Source: an uncultured bacterium
Lineage (GTDB): Bacteria > Spirochaetota > Spirochaetia > Sphaerochaetales > Sphaerochaetaceae
Direction: 5' to 3'
Assembly (NCBI GenBank): GCA_905215015.1
Contig: CAJMOS010000060.1
Span: 1 to 18,103 of the forward strand
DNA length: 18,103 bases
The notes beneath the pieces were generated by a model. It saw only the letters and a list, made by a program, of their open reading frames with translations, made no database searches and had not been told where the DNA came from. Below are positions 1-7,238 of the stretch, in pieces. The translations under genes were made by a program, and so were the position numbers. Every line of letters begins with the position of its first letter. Within the stretch, counting starts at the first letter, position 1.

Positions 1-519
1 GTGATTTTCAGCGGGAAACCGATGGAGAAGTATATGGGCAAGGGGTATGGAGAGCGGCTGTTCTGTCTGGCCGACTTCATGCCGACCCTTCTGGATTTGG
101 CTGGAATTCCCATTCCCGATACGGTGGAGGGACGGAGCCTGTTCGGAGATTCCGAGGCAAAGCTGCTTTTCGGGGAAATCAGCGAGGGGGACAAGGCGAC
201 CAGGATGATCCGTACCAAGGACTACAAGCTCATCTACTATCCCTGCGGCAATATCAGCCAGCTCTTCGATATGCGCTCGGACCGCCAGGAAGCCCATGAC
301 CTTGCCGACAAGCCGGAATACCGGGAAACGAGAGAGGCATTGGAAGCGGAGCTGGTCAAGCGCATGTATGGCTGCGATACCGCTTGGATCAAGGACGGGA
401 AGCTGGTCGGATATCCCGACAAGCCGTATATCCCGAAACGGGATTTTGCATTGTACAACCAGCGTGGGTACCATTGGCCGACTCCGGCCGGTTATACCAA
501 CGTGGGAGCCAATGCCTGA
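1..519 (+). CDS. Sulfatase (arylsulfatase family), C-terminal part
   Basis: Only the last 172 codons lie in the window. The GTG at base 1 is probably an internal valine, because the catalytic N-terminal half of a sulfatase (the CxPSR formylglycine motif) is missing and must lie upstream. What is visible is typical of the family's C-terminal region: an ADFMPTLLDLAGI segment near residues 25-37, EGRSL at about 43-47, a strand reading MIRTKDYKLIYYP at about 69-81, and an LFDMRSDRQEAHDLA segment where the alkaline-phosphatase-fold sulfatases usually have LYDLxxDPxExxNLA. Enzymes of this family hydrolyse sulfate esters of glycans or other organic sulfates. The nearby operon for amino-sugar phosphates makes a sulfated glycan substrate attractive, but that is inference. 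No membrane segment or frameshift is seen. Family assignment is firm; the substrate is unknown. Confidence 0.88.
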   Translation: MIFSGKPMEKYMGKGYGERLFCLADFMPTLLDLAGIPIPDTVEGRSLFGDSEAKLLFGEISEGDKATRMIRTKDYKLIYYPCGNISQLFDMRSDRQEAHDLADKPEYRETREALEAELVKRMYGCDTAWIKDGKLVGYPDKPYIPKRDFALYNQRGYHWPTPAGYTNVGANA

Positions 520-568
520 ACCTATGACATGAGGACTCGGGGCTATGGCTGTATCCGGAAACAGGAAG

Positions 569-604
569 TTGTCCTTTTACGGGACAAAACGGACACAATT
601 TTTA
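569..604 (+). terminator. Weak hairpin after the sulfatase gene
   Basis: A 6-bp inverted repeat, TTGTCC at 569-574 and GGACAA at 582-587, is followed after 12 nt by a run of five T. The stem is short and the T run is displaced, so this is only a possible terminator for the sulfatase transcript. Confidence 0.2.
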
Positions 605-631
605 GATTATACCGCTGTTTCTCGGTTTTGC

Positions 632-660
632 TTGACGAAAAGCCGGAACGTACATATGAT
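632..660 (+). promoter_or_regulatory. Sigma70-type promoter for the exported protein gene
   Basis: A -35 box TTGACG at 632-637 and a -10 box TATGAT at 655-660 are separated by exactly 17 bp; each box differs from consensus at one base. The predicted start near 667 would give a leader of about 41 nt before the ATG at 708, with a ribosome binding site AAAGGAA at 694-700. Confidence 0.72.
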
Positions 661-668
661 AGAAGTGT

Positions 669-678
669 CAACCGGTTG
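669..678. promoter_or_regulatory. Perfect 10-bp palindrome at the predicted transcription start
   Basis: CAACCGGTTG is fully self-complementary and begins about 9 bp after the -10 box of the preceding promoter, so it covers the predicted first transcribed bases. That is a usual place for a repressor operator. No regulator can be named from it, and a 10-bp palindrome can occur by chance. Confidence 0.35.
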
Positions 679-707
679 CACCCGGTCAAACGAAAAGGAA
701 ACAGAAT

Positions 708-1289
708 ATGAGAAAAATTGTGAGTGTGTTTGCAGTCATGGCAATGAGTGCGGCCTTGTTCGCCGCCAACGGTCCCGAGAATTATGCCGACAATGCGGTG
801 AAAGGCGTGGGCGTGGAGAGCAATATGTCGCTGAACTCGACAGCCACCGTCTATTTGACCTCTTCCGTCGAGTCGTTCCTGAAGTTCGGCTATACCTTGG
901 AAAAGGTTGACACGGTCGCCACGTTCGAGGACGCCTCGATCTTCAAGGATGAGTCGACCATCGGCGTCGATACGGTTGCCGACAACGGCTTGTTCTTCGC
1001 GTGGGAGACCAATGTGGCCACCTCCAAGAACCCGCTCAAGGTCCGTATCGGGCTGACTCCGTTCTCCAACGCTGAAACGGGAGAGAAAGTTCCCTATTCG
1101 ATGGATATCGCGGGCACGGCGGTGCGGATTACATCAGGAAGCGCTGTGGACGACTACACGATCGATGGAGACAAGACCGGCTTGCACGCGAGCAGCCTGC
1201 AACTGAAGTTCGGCGATGCGCCGGATTTCTCGAAGGCTTCCGCAGGCAGCTACACTGCCAGTGTTGTCACCACGATTCTTGCGATTTGA
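708..1289 (+). CDS. Small exported protein of unknown function
   Basis: This is a 193-residue protein with a clear signal peptide: Met-Arg-Lys start, a hydrophobic core at about residues 4-17 and a likely cleavage after the Ala of ALFA near residue 19. The mature part is rich in Thr, Ser, Val, Ala and Asp, has no cysteine and no further membrane segment, and looks like a beta-rich secreted or surface protein. The ending GSYTASVVTTILAI resembles the last strand of fimbrial or spore-coat-U-type beta-sandwich domains; this is only a resemblance. The start is supported by the upstream AAAGGAA site and by a near-consensus promoter, and the gene is closed by its own terminator, so it is probably monocistronic. 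I do not recognise the family and assign no function. Confidence 0.8.
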   Translation: MRKIVSVFAVMAMSAALFAANGPENYADNAVKGVGVESNMSLNSTATVYLTSSVESFLKFGYTLEKVDTVATFEDASIFKDESTIGVDTVADNGLFFAWETNVATSKNPLKVRIGLTPFSNAETGEKVPYSMDIAGTAVRITSGSAVDDYTIDGDKTGLHASSLQLKFGDAPDFSKASAGSYTASVVTTILAI

Positions 1290-1320
1290 ACTTGCTTCCC
1301 GCAAGTAACTGATGATGTTG

Positions 1321-1349
1321 CTCCCTTCCCGTCGGAGGGGAGTTTTTTT
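1321..1349 (+). terminator. Rho-independent terminator of the exported protein gene
   Basis: The stem CTCCCTTCC / GGAGGGGAG (9 pairs, one of them G-T) has a 4-nt loop CGTC and is followed directly by seven T at 1343-1349. It lies 31 nt after the stop codon. Confidence 0.9.
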
Positions 1350-1740
1350 GTGTGTTTGCGGAAACACCGTCCACGTTCGAGGCAATCAGCTGCTCCGGGT
1401 CCCAACAGGAAAGAACCGGGGAAGTGCGTTCTTTGCCCCAAGAGCTTTGTGATGGGCAAGCTTTCCCGAACAAGGAAGTGCAGATCAAGGAGAAGCGCTA
1501 CGCGACAAGTTCCGCATGGAGAAAGGAAAGGCGATCCACCTCTTGGCATCGCTTTCTCCTCCACTAGGCATACCGTCCAGGAGAGGAAGGAAGAGGTGCT
1601 GGCTTGAGAGGGAGCGTATCGGGTTGTACCCGACTCGTATCCCATACACCCGGAAAATACGGATTTCCCTGGCGCCGTAACGTTGATGATTCCTTTATTT
1701 CCGATTTAGCCCACAAAATCCGTATCGAGCCGAAATACCA
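1350..1740. other. Intergenic region without a convincing gene
   Basis: Between the terminator at 1349 and the end of the LarA-like gene at 1797 I find no reading frame with a recognisable product or a ribosome binding site. Short open frames exist on both strands (for example 1352-1567 plus) but look like chance. The stretch contains an imperfect hairpin at about 1526-1556 (GAAAG-g-CGAT against ATCGCTTTC), a CGGGT/ACCCG mini-hairpin near 1620-1632, and a spaced 10-bp inverted repeat at 1657-1725. It may be the remains of a lost gene with its control region. Confidence 0.4.
1657..1725. repeat. Spaced perfect 10-bp inverted repeat
   Basis: ATACGGATTT at 1657-1666 and AAATCCGTAT at 1716-1725 are exact reverse complements, 49 bp apart. 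The arms could be two operator half-sites, the base of an RNA stem, or the ends of a small decayed insertion. The 49 bp between them hold no gene. Confidence 0.5.
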
Positions 1741-1772
1741 GAGGGTCGCCTCCTTGACGGGAAGCGACCCTC
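1741..1772 (-). terminator. Strong hairpin after the LarA-like gene (probable operon terminator)
   Basis: A perfect 9-bp stem, GAGGGTCGC at 1741-1749 with GCGACCCTC at 1764-1772, is extended by TCC/GGA after one mismatch and encloses a 6-nt loop. It starts 24 nt downstream of the stop codon at 1797 of the minus-strand operon. The following bases on the minus strand (TGGTATTTCGG) are only weakly U-rich, so termination may be inefficient or the hairpin may protect the mRNA 3' end. Confidence 0.6.
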
Positions 1773-1796
1773 GATCGACAGCAGTTTGACCTGCAG

Positions 1797-3281
1797 TTAC
1801 CTGATCACCCGTTCCTCGGCGTAGTGTCCGTCGCCCTTCGGGTCGTCGGCCATGCACAGGTGCACGCTGGCGCGCTTGAAGGTGAGGGGCAGGGCAAGGA
1901 TGTTGGGATTGGGCCCCACGTACTTCTTCTCGGCGTCCGCAAGGGCCTCCTCGAAGGTCGCCCTCGTCTTCAGCCCCATGCCCCGGGCATAGCCCGGTTC
2001 CTGGGCGCCGACGATGTAGATCGCGCTGGTGTTCATCTCGGCCAGGTGGCCGCATGCCATCATCGAGAAGCCGTGGAAGGGATGGAACGCGTTGCCGAAA
2101 CGGTACTGCCGGATGTACTCCTGGTCGGTGCCGAAGAGCTCGCCATAGCGGTTCATGTCGGGCAGCACGTTCATCTGGTCATGCTGGAACATGTCGTAGA
2201 GCTTGCGCAGATAGGGCCACAGCTCGTCATGGAAGTAGCCGTTGCAGAGGGCGGAGCAGATGATCACGCAGTGGTCGCTCATCACCCGCTTGAAGCGGAG
2301 CACCTGCGCGCTGAGGGCCTGCATCATCATGATCGGGTTGGTGCCCATGCCGTTGCCGTAATGGAAGTTCTGCGGCATGCCGAAGACCAGGACGTCGTAC
2401 TTTTTCTTCGCCCAATGGACGTAGGTGCGCTTGTCGGCGACCTCCCAGCTCTTGGGCATCATCTCCTTGGCGTAGCCGCTGAAGATGGCGATCTGGCGGC
2501 TCTGCGAGTCAAGAACGGCGTCGCAGCAGAAGAACTTCTTTCCCATCCGCTCCTCCATGTACATGGAGATGTGGTTGAACTTGTCCCGCATCAGGCTGTG
2601 TCCGGAGACCGGCATGAAGTCCGGCCGATGCATGACCGCGGGGACATGATGGCTGGCGATCGAGCGCCAGTGGGTGATTCCGGTGGCGCTGTGCTTGTAC
2701 CCGCCGCTGTAACCGCCATATGGGTTGCTCTGCACATGCCCGATCAGGATGGGGACGTCCGCCTCGAAGACATACTTGTTCATCAGCACCGGGTCTCCAT
2801 CGTGGTCGAGCCCGAGGTCGACCAGGTGGTCGTAGTCCTCGCTGTCGTGGTTGATGATCTGGCCGGAGGGCCAGAACTCGTTGAACAGCTCGTCACCTAG
2901 GATGCGCCGGATCTCGTCCTGCTTGTTCTTCGGATGCAGGCCGTTGGAGCAGATCAGAAGGATATCCTTCTTCTCGACGCCAGCGGCATAGAGTTCCTGG
3001 ATGATCAGCTTGATCGAGACCTTGCGGTGGCTGGTGGGCTGTTCGCCTCCCTTGACCTTGTCCGGGAAGATGATGACGCACTTGCTTCCCTTGTGGGCAA
3101 GCTGGGAAAGCGGCGGCATGCCGATGGGGTTGCGCAGGCTTTTCAGCGTCTCTTCCTCCTGTTTCTCCTGGGGAATGCAGGGAGGATCCTCGACGGTGAT
3201 GCCGGGGATGAACTCGTCGGTAGTGTCAGGGAGATCGGCTCCCATCGTTCCGGCTCCATACTCAAAATCAAAATGCTTCAT
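1797..3281 (-). CDS. LarA-like protein (nickel-pincer racemase/epimerase superfamily, DUF2088)
   Basis: This is a 494-residue protein, longer than lactate racemase LarA (about 425). It keeps the superfamily layout: a strand ending in an acidic residue (FPDKVK, 72-77), then NGLHP with His116 at the place of LarA His108, then GGYSGGYK with Lys196 at the place of LarA Lys184 (the lysine that binds the nickel-pincer nucleotide), and His211-His212 matching LarA His200 (nickel ligand). The residue ten before the lysine, His174 in LarA and one of the two acid/base residues, is Asn186 here. The family racemises or epimerises 2-hydroxy acids. The gene is last in the operon, its ATG overlapping the TPI-like stop in an ATGA, with AAGGAG 8 nt upstream. 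No larB, larC or larE for cofactor synthesis is in the window. Superfamily membership is well supported; the substrate is unknown. Confidence 0.8.
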   Translation of the reverse strand: MKHFDFEYGAGTMGADLPDTTDEFIPGITVEDPPCIPQEKQEEETLKSLRNPIGMPPLSQLAHKGSKCVIIFPDKVKGGEQPTSHRKVSIKLIIQELYAAGVEKKDILLICSNGLHPKNKQDEIRRILGDELFNEFWPSGQIINHDSEDYDHLVDLGLDHDGDPVLMNKYVFEADVPILIGHVQSNPYGGYSGGYKHSATGITHWRSIASHHVPAVMHRPDFMPVSGHSLMRDKFNHISMYMEERMGKKFFCCDAVLDSQSRQIAIFSGYAKEMMPKSWEVADKRTYVHWAKKKYDVLVFGMPQNFHYGNGMGTNPIMMMQALSAQVLRFKRVMSDHCVIICSALCNGYFHDELWPYLRKLYDMFQHDQMNVLPDMNRYGELFGTDQEYIRQYRFGNAFHPFHGFSMMACGHLAEMNTSAIYIVGAQEPGYARGMGLKTRATFEEALADAEKKYVGPNPNILALPLTFKRASVHLCMADDPKGDGHYAEERVIR

Positions 3282-4123
3282 TTCGCGACTCCTTTTCCTG
3301 TCAGATAGCGATGGACGATGTCCAGATACTCGTCCGGATAGAACCCGATCTCGCCCGTGAACCTGGTAAGGGCGATCAACCCTCCGTCGATCTCGTCAAT
3401 CGAGGAGAGCATGGCGGCGTTGTCCTTCTTCAGCCCCCCGCCATAGACGACGTCGATGCCGGGGACCACCTGCTTGACCAGGCGGGCGATCTTGGTGATG
3501 TACTCTTTGCCGGCCGGGGTCTTTCCCGGTCCGATCGACCAGACCGGCTCATAGCCGATGACAACATCTTTGGTGTCGATGCCATCAAGACCGATTTCCA
3601 GCTGTTCGGACAGCACCGCCTGCCAGTCATCGACTTCCTCCGCCTTCTCGCCGATACAGTAGAGGATCTTCATGCCCCGCCTCTGGGCCTGGCGCATCTC
3701 CTGGTTGAGGATCCTGTTGACCAGCGTGCGGTCCTGGTTTCCCCCCATGGACAGGAGCTCGTTCTTGTCGTTCCGTTCCTCGCAGTGGCCGATAATGGTG
3801 ATGGCGCACCCCAGCGCCGCCATCGCCGACGCTGGGCGGCTGGTGGTGAAAGCACCGAAGTTTCCGCCTACGGAAACATCTTTCCGGTAGACGCCCTGGC
3901 ACCCGATCTCAAGGATCCTGCTGCCGCCAAGGGCCGCGAGCGCTCCCGGAATCTGCGACTCGGGATAGAAATGGGCGAACTCGACACCCTGATACCGCCC
4001 GAGAGAGGAAAGGACGGAGGAGACGACCTTCCGTCCATAATCGGATACCGGCGCGAGACGGTTGACGCCCCCCATCTCAGGGGGGACGTCGAAACGCTTG
4101 AAATTCACATAGATGTGCTGCAT
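3278..4123 (-). CDS. tpiA: Triosephosphate isomerase-like protein
   Basis: This 281-residue TIM-barrel protein keeps the catalytic set of triosephosphate isomerase: Asn7-x-Lys9 (VNFK), His113 in IIGHCEER, and Glu192 in GYEPVWSIGPGKT including the loop-6 lid. It is about 30 residues longer than usual, has an unusual N-terminal stretch (PPEMGGVNRLAPVS), GGNFGAFTTS instead of the normal GAYTGE motif, YGGG in place of the loop-7 YGGS, and a C-terminal GGLIALTRF segment instead of GGASL. The expected reaction is DHAP to glyceraldehyde 3-phosphate, which fits directly after the aldolase. Because of the altered phosphate-site loops, a paralogue for another ketose phosphate (as in the erythrulose-phosphate isomerases of erythritol catabolism) is a real alternative. 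Translation is coupled to the aldolase by a TGATG overlap, with AAGGAAGG upstream. Confidence 0.83.
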   Translation of the reverse strand: MQHIYVNFKRFDVPPEMGGVNRLAPVSDYGRKVVSSVLSSLGRYQGVEFAHFYPESQIPGALAALGGSRILEIGCQGVYRKDVSVGGNFGAFTTSRPASAMAALGCAITIIGHCEERNDKNELLSMGGNQDRTLVNRILNQEMRQAQRRGMKILYCIGEKAEEVDDWQAVLSEQLEIGLDGIDTKDVVIGYEPVWSIGPGKTPAGKEYITKIARLVKQVVPGIDVVYGGGLKKDNAAMLSSIDEIDGGLIALTRFTGEIGFYPDEYLDIVHRYLTGKGVAK

Positions 4124-5280
4124 CAGATACCTTCCTTCTTGTAGAAGTCAGCCATTTCCTCGAGGCTTCGCATCTTGACCTTGCTGGCCTTGTCCACGGA
4201 ACCGAACTGGACGATCAGGGTGCCGACCGCCTCCTTGACCCCGCGCTTGACCCTTTCCATCAGCTCGGCGACCGCCTCGCTGGGAATCGTGCCGTACATC
4301 ATGGTGTCCATCAGGGGAGTCATGTACTGGCGGGGATCGAAGAACTTGGGATTGGCGCACAGCAAATCCCAGACTCCCTTGACCGAGGGTTCCTTCTGCC
4401 GTGCAGGGTTCTCGAGGAAATACTCCCGGATGTTGCGGGTCACCGCCAGGCGGATGTCGGTGTCGACATTGATCTTGCCGATGCCCAGGTGCGACACCTC
4501 GACCAGCTGCTCGATGCTGATGCCTCCGGCGTCCTGGATGTCGCCACCCAGCTTGTTGATCGCCTCGACCACGTTCTGCGGGACGGTGGAGGAGCCGTGG
4601 GAAACAAGGACTCCTTGGATTCCCTCGTGACGCATGCACTCCTTGATGGCGATGGCGATTTCCTTGCGGATCTTGGGGTTCTTGCCCTTGTTCGCTCCGT
4701 GCTGGGTGCCGTAGCTGATTGCCAGCGCGTCGACCTTGGTCGCCTTGAGGAACCGTATGGCGGTCAGCGGGTTGGTGTAGGTGCTGGTCTCGCTGAAGAC
4801 GTGGTCTTCGACACCGGCAAGCACGCCCAGTTCTCCTTCGACGGTGACCCCGAGCGGGTGGGCGTACCTGACCACCTCGCGGGTCAGGGCGATATTGTCT
4901 TCCAGCGGCAGGGAAGAGCCGTCGATCATGACGCTGGTGTAGCCACCATCGATCGCTGCCTTGACGCTGTCCAGATTCCGTCCGTGGTCCAGATGCAGCG
5001 CGACCGGAATGGGGACATCCTTGGCGAACCGCTTGACCGCCCGTGCGATGTTCAGGGCACCCAGCTTCTTGTCCTCGACCGTGGCGTTCTGGAAGTCCTT
5101 GCGGCCTCCCATGAATCCGTTTGCCAGGTCCGCCCCTTGCAGGATCGCGGGGGAACGGAAGAGATTGTGGATCTCGATGACCGCCTGGGCTTGCGCGACC
5201 GCGTTGACGTTGAACGCGCCCTGCGCGTACGAGTAGGTGTCGGTGGCGTCCAGGATGGGACGCATCGGAATAAGACTCAT
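4123..5280 (-). CDS. fba: Class II fructose-bisphosphate (or tagatose-bisphosphate) aldolase
   Basis: This is a 385-residue zinc-dependent aldolase. Catalytic Asp98 and zinc ligand His99 lie in ALHLDHG; EGELGVLAGVED follows at about 149-159; His194 (SYGTQHGANKG) and His228 (LVSHGSS) complete the zinc site; KINVDTDIRLA at 269-279 is the usual substrate phosphate-binding strand. The protein is longer than the common 285-305 residues; the extra length is mostly an insert near residues 52-80 and an extended C-terminus of about 60 residues. It would split fructose or tagatose 1,6-bisphosphate into DHAP and glyceraldehyde 3-phosphate. The ATG overlaps the nagA stop as ATGA and has AAGGAG 6 nt upstream. 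The pfk upstream and TPI-like gene downstream place it in a complete lower pathway. Fructose versus tagatose specificity cannot be read from the sequence. Confidence 0.9.
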   Translation of the reverse strand: MSLIPMRPILDATDTYSYAQGAFNVNAVAQAQAVIEIHNLFRSPAILQGADLANGFMGGRKDFQNATVEDKKLGALNIARAVKRFAKDVPIPVALHLDHGRNLDSVKAAIDGGYTSVMIDGSSLPLEDNIALTREVVRYAHPLGVTVEGELGVLAGVEDHVFSETSTYTNPLTAIRFLKATKVDALAISYGTQHGANKGKNPKIRKEIAIAIKECMRHEGIQGVLVSHGSSTVPQNVVEAINKLGGDIQDAGGISIEQLVEVSHLGIGKINVDTDIRLAVTRNIREYFLENPARQKEPSVKGVWDLLCANPKFFDPRQYMTPLMDTMMYGTIPSEAVAELMERVKRGVKEAVGTLIVQFGSVDKASKVKMRSLEEMADFYKKEGI

Positions 5281-6413
5281 GTGTGCTCCTTATAGACGAT
5301 TCGGCCACCGATGATGGTGGTCTTGATGTTCGTATCCCCATCAACCAACAGCAGGTCGGCATCCTTGCCTGGCGTGATGGAGCCTTTGGTGTTCCATACC
5401 CCGATCAGCTTGGCGGGGTTTTCGGTAAGCAGGGGAATGACCTTCTCCATCGGCGCGTTTGTGTAGCTCATGATGTTCCTTAGCGCCTGGATGGTGGTCA
5501 GCGTACTGCCTGCGCGCACCCCGTCCGGGGTTTTCGCATCGCCATCCTTGACGATCACGTCATCCTGGCCGAGCTGGTATTCCCCGTCGGGAAGCCCGGT
5601 GGCCATGATGCAGTCGGTGATGGCGATCACCTTGTCCCATCCCTTGGTCTTCAGGACCAGGGCGACCGTGGCAGGGTGCAGGTGGCGTCCGTCGCAGATG
5701 GTCTCGACGTAGATGTCCGACAGCAGGGCCGCGCCGCTGATCGCCGGCCGGTGCATGTGGAAGAGCCCCATGGCGTTGAACAGGTGGGTGGTGCTGACCG
5801 CTCCAGCCCGGATCGCCCGCATGGCCGTCTCGAAGTCGGCCCCGCTGTGGCCGATGGCGAAGGGAATCCGGTCGTGGAAGCGCTCGATCAGGGGGATGGC
5901 CCCTTCGACCTCCGGGGCGATGGTCACATACCGCACGTTGCCCTTCGCGCGCTGGAGATACTCCTCCAGCAATCCGGCATCACCCTTTTTCAGGCAGCTT
6001 TCCGGCATGGCCCCCTTGTAGGCGGGGGAGAGGAAAGGTCCCTCCAGGTGGATTCCGAGCAGAGTCGCACCATCTCGCGCCTTTCCGCTCTCGTCTCCCA
6101 GCAAGTCGAGCAACTGCAGGGTCTTCTCGTGGGTGTCGGTCATGACGCTGGCAAGGAACGAAGTGGTGCCCACGCTGGCGAAGAACCTGCAGAGGGTATC
6201 CAGGCTTTCCTTGGTGATGTGGTTGACGTCGACATGCATGCCCCCGTGGGTATGGATGTCGATGAAACCAGGAAGCGCCCTCAGGCCGTGGGCATCTATG
6301 ATTTCGTCCCCCTCGAGGTTGGGCGCGACCTCCACGATCTTTCCTGCCTGCAGTCGGATGTCGCTGTCGGTGAACTGGTGGTCTTGGTAGACCTGTGCTC
6401 CTTTGATGATCAT
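5277..6413 (-). CDS. nagA: N-acetylglucosamine-6-phosphate deacetylase
   Basis: This is a 378-residue amidohydrolase of normal NagA length. The metal motif PGFIDIHTHGG holds His54 and His56. Glu124 lies in GIHLEGPF with the following SPAYKGAMP, which binds the sugar phosphate region. His189 (GHSGADFE) and His210 (THLFNAM) complete the metal site, CDGRHLHP follows at about 240-247, and the catalytic Asp267 is in AITDCIMATGLPDG. It removes acetate from an N-acetylhexosamine 6-phosphate in the cytoplasm. THLFNAMGLFHMHRP replaces the usual NAMSPLHHREP, a modest change close to the active site. The start is coupled to the nagB-like stop by a TGATG overlap. GlcNAc-6-P is the default substrate; GalNAc-6-P (AgaA-type) is possible. 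Confidence 0.92.
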   Translation of the reverse strand: MIIKGAQVYQDHQFTDSDIRLQAGKIVEVAPNLEGDEIIDAHGLRALPGFIDIHTHGGMHVDVNHITKESLDTLCRFFASVGTTSFLASVMTDTHEKTLQLLDLLGDESGKARDGATLLGIHLEGPFLSPAYKGAMPESCLKKGDAGLLEEYLQRAKGNVRYVTIAPEVEGAIPLIERFHDRIPFAIGHSGADFETAMRAIRAGAVSTTHLFNAMGLFHMHRPAISGAALLSDIYVETICDGRHLHPATVALVLKTKGWDKVIAITDCIMATGLPDGEYQLGQDDVIVKDGDAKTPDGVRAGSTLTTIQALRNIMSYTNAPMEKVIPLLTENPAKLIGVWNTKGSITPGKDADLLLVDGDTNIKTTIIGGRIVYKEHT

Positions 6414-7225
6414 CAGAACGGCCTCTCCGAGGCGACATCATTGGCCATGATCACGCACTCCGGGTGCTTCTGCAGCAGGGTTACCGGGAAGGCTGCCGAG
6501 ACAGGACCGAAGATGGCCTCCCTGAGGACCGCGCGGTGCCAGGAGCGGAAGACCCCCAGCACGATCCGTTTCGAGGCGAGGATCTGGCGCATGCCGATGG
6601 TCACGGCGTAACGGGGCATCCGGTCGATGGCGCCGCCAAGGGAACCGATGGCGTTGGCGACGCGGGTCTCCGGGGTCATGGTGATGATGCGGGTCTCGCG
6701 CTTGGCAAAGACGGCGGCGCTGGTGTGCTCCTCGGCCTCGTTGAATGCGACATGCCCGTTGATGCCGATGCCCCCGTAGGTGACGTCGACTCCTCCGAGC
6801 TTGTCGATGGCCCTCTGCATATTGCCCAGGTCCTTCGGGTCGGGGAAGATCCACTGGCTGGCGGGAATCCGCAGTTCCTCGTCAATCTTCCCAAAGACAT
6901 CCCTCCGCATCGCTCCCCGGAAGGAGAGCGGATCGGATGCCGGAATCCATTCCTGGCTGTCGGTCAGGTACTCGTCCATGTTGAGGAAATGGCATTGCTT
7001 CAGACTGATCCGCTGCTGATTCACCATTTCGACAAAGTAGGGATACTGCCCGACCGGGCCGACCGGCAGGATGAAGGTGGTGTCCAGTCCCTTGGCGTTG
7101 TGTTCCTTGATGGTGTCTGCCATGTCCCGCGCCATCGCCTTGAAAATCGCCTCGCTGGAGGGAAATAGCCTGACGGGGATTTTCCCCTTGGTGAGTGCTT
7201 CTCCTGTTGCCTGATAGTTGATCAT
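6413..7225 (-). CDS. nagB: NagB-family glucosamine-6-phosphate deaminase-like protein
   Basis: This 270-residue protein has the normal NagB length and fold landmarks: FLNMDEYL with Asp84 (E. coli Asp72), GGIGINGHVAFNEA with His158 (His143) and Glu163 (Glu148), and the final PVTLLQKHPE segment. It departs from E. coli NagB in three ways. The phosphate loop LPTGGTP is LPVGPVGQ (53-60); Asp141 is Asn156, a change I also recall in some Gram-positive NagB proteins; and the phosphate-binding lysine near 208 lies in a rearranged FRSWHRA segment. The likely role is deamination and isomerisation of a hexosamine 6-phosphate to a ketohexose 6-phosphate plus ammonia, linking NagA to Pfk. AAGGAG lies 7 nt before the ATG, and pfk ends 13 nt upstream. 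Family is clear; exact substrate is open. Confidence 0.83.
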   Translation of the reverse strand: MINYQATGEALTKGKIPVRLFPSSEAIFKAMARDMADTIKEHNAKGLDTTFILPVGPVGQYPYFVEMVNQQRISLKQCHFLNMDEYLTDSQEWIPASDPLSFRGAMRRDVFGKIDEELRIPASQWIFPDPKDLGNMQRAIDKLGGVDVTYGGIGINGHVAFNEAEEHTSAAVFAKRETRIITMTPETRVANAIGSLGGAIDRMPRYAVTIGMRQILASKRIVLGVFRSWHRAVLREAIFGPVSAAFPVTLLQKHPECVIMANDVASERPF

Positions 7226-7238
7226 TGGATGCTCCTTA

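Noticed and set aside
1352..1567. 71-codon plus-strand frame just after a terminator
   Set aside because: It has no ribosome binding site and no recognisable similarity, and its composition differs from neighbouring genes.
1620..1640. Similarity between GGTTGTACCCG here and GGTTGCACCCG at 674-684
   Set aside because: Only about 10 of 11 bases match over a short stretch and the contexts differ; not enough to call a repeated operator.
1824..2900. Long open frame opposite the LarA-like gene (similar ones lie opposite tpi, fba, nagA, nagB and pfk)
   Set aside because: These frames mirror the codon pattern of the real genes on the other strand in GC-rich DNA, have low-complexity His/Asp/Val/Gly-rich translations, no family motifs and no ribosome binding sites.
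4148..5362. 404-codon frame on the same strand as the aldolase
   Set aside because: It is the shifted reading of fba, with an Arg/Gly/His-rich translation and no motifs, while the other frame shows a complete zinc aldolase site.
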